DNA of 54,214 nucleotides from Lactobacillus sp. 0.1XD8-4 (GTDB taxonomy: Bacteria > Bacillota > Bacilli > Lactobacillales > Lactobacillaceae), in contig NZ_RDBR01000006.1 of the NCBI RefSeq assembly GCF_009663775.1, positions 1 to 54,214 on the forward strand. Direction: 5' to 3'. Positions 54,214-54,214 of the stretch are shown here, one piece after another (the first letter of the stretch is position 1; each line of letters starts with the position of its first letter). The translations under genes were made by a program, and so were the position numbers. The notes under the pieces were generated by a model. It worked only from the letters and a program-made list of their open reading frames with translations. It did no database searches and had not been told where the DNA came from.

Positions 54214-54214
54214 A

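Noticed and set aside
1-54214. CRISPR arrays, prophage, transposase or integrase genes
   Set aside because: No regularly spaced repeats and no protein with recombinase, transposase or phage structural motifs were seen on either strand.

Overview
The window looks like a chromosomal segment of a heterofermentative lactobacillus, most likely Limosilactobacillus reuteri or a close relative. The base composition is moderately AT-rich and Shine-Dalgarno sequences are strong. Supporting loci are the two-gene LacL/LacM beta-galactosidase, a cystathionine lyase/cystine ABC operon of the BspA/CyuABC type described in L. reuteri BR11, the rpmG-secE-nusG-rplKA-rplJL block, PepC, and an 181-residue long-form dUTPase. 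Species assignment is inference from gene content. No rRNA, CRISPR array, prophage or insertion sequence was seen.

Layout. 1-3.5 kb: the end of kduD, a galactitol-type PTS EIIC gene, and a PadR/DUF1700/DUF4097 envelope-stress type operon. 3.6-6.4 kb: mscL, two small uncharacterised genes, and a DUF5692-like membrane gene broken by one in-frame TGA. 6.4-10.4 kb: rplJL with its L10 leader, then wecB and a GT2 synthase preceded by an unlisted 44-codon membrane microprotein. 10.4-15.3 kb: alcohol dehydrogenase, a dispersed repeat, an aminotransferase and a DUF2207 protein. 15.3-20.6 kb: rplA, rplK, nusG, secE, rpmG, a small unknown ORF, rlmB, mrnC and cysS. 21-28 kb: a secreted Ala/Ser-rich protein, dut-radA-yacL, and GNAT-rpiA-pepC. 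28-32.6 kb: the cgl-cyuBAC operon. 32.6-39.2 kb: a hydrolase, gpmA, a large membrane protein, lacLM with a cre site, and tRNA-Leu. 39.2-47.6 kb: SprT, tex, nadE-pncB, a GntR regulator, an amino-acid racemase and a frameshifted AspT exchanger. 47.6-54.2 kb: an MFS exporter, tRNA-Gln/Tyr, a phosphoesterase, the peptide transporter dtpT, a frameshifted lipoprotein gene and tRNA-Asn/Thr/Asn.

The strongest candidate for an undescribed system is upstream of cgl. A consensus promoter with a dyad in its spacer drives a 28-codon leader ORF with an excellent RBS and three consecutive cysteine codons. An intrinsic terminator follows, and then the cystathionine lyase and cystine transporter genes. A hairpin begins at the Cys codons, and its 3' arm can pair with the terminator. 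This is the layout of a cysteine-sensing, ribosome-mediated attenuator controlling sulfur amino-acid supply.

Other points of interest are three genes broken by single events. The aspT break lies exactly on an A-AAA-AAA slippery heptamer, and a -1 shift there restores the full 549-residue exchanger. There is also a promoter plus terminator directly ahead of nusG with no second promoter between, and a perfect 11-bp stem that displays the ribosome binding site of the microprotein in its loop.
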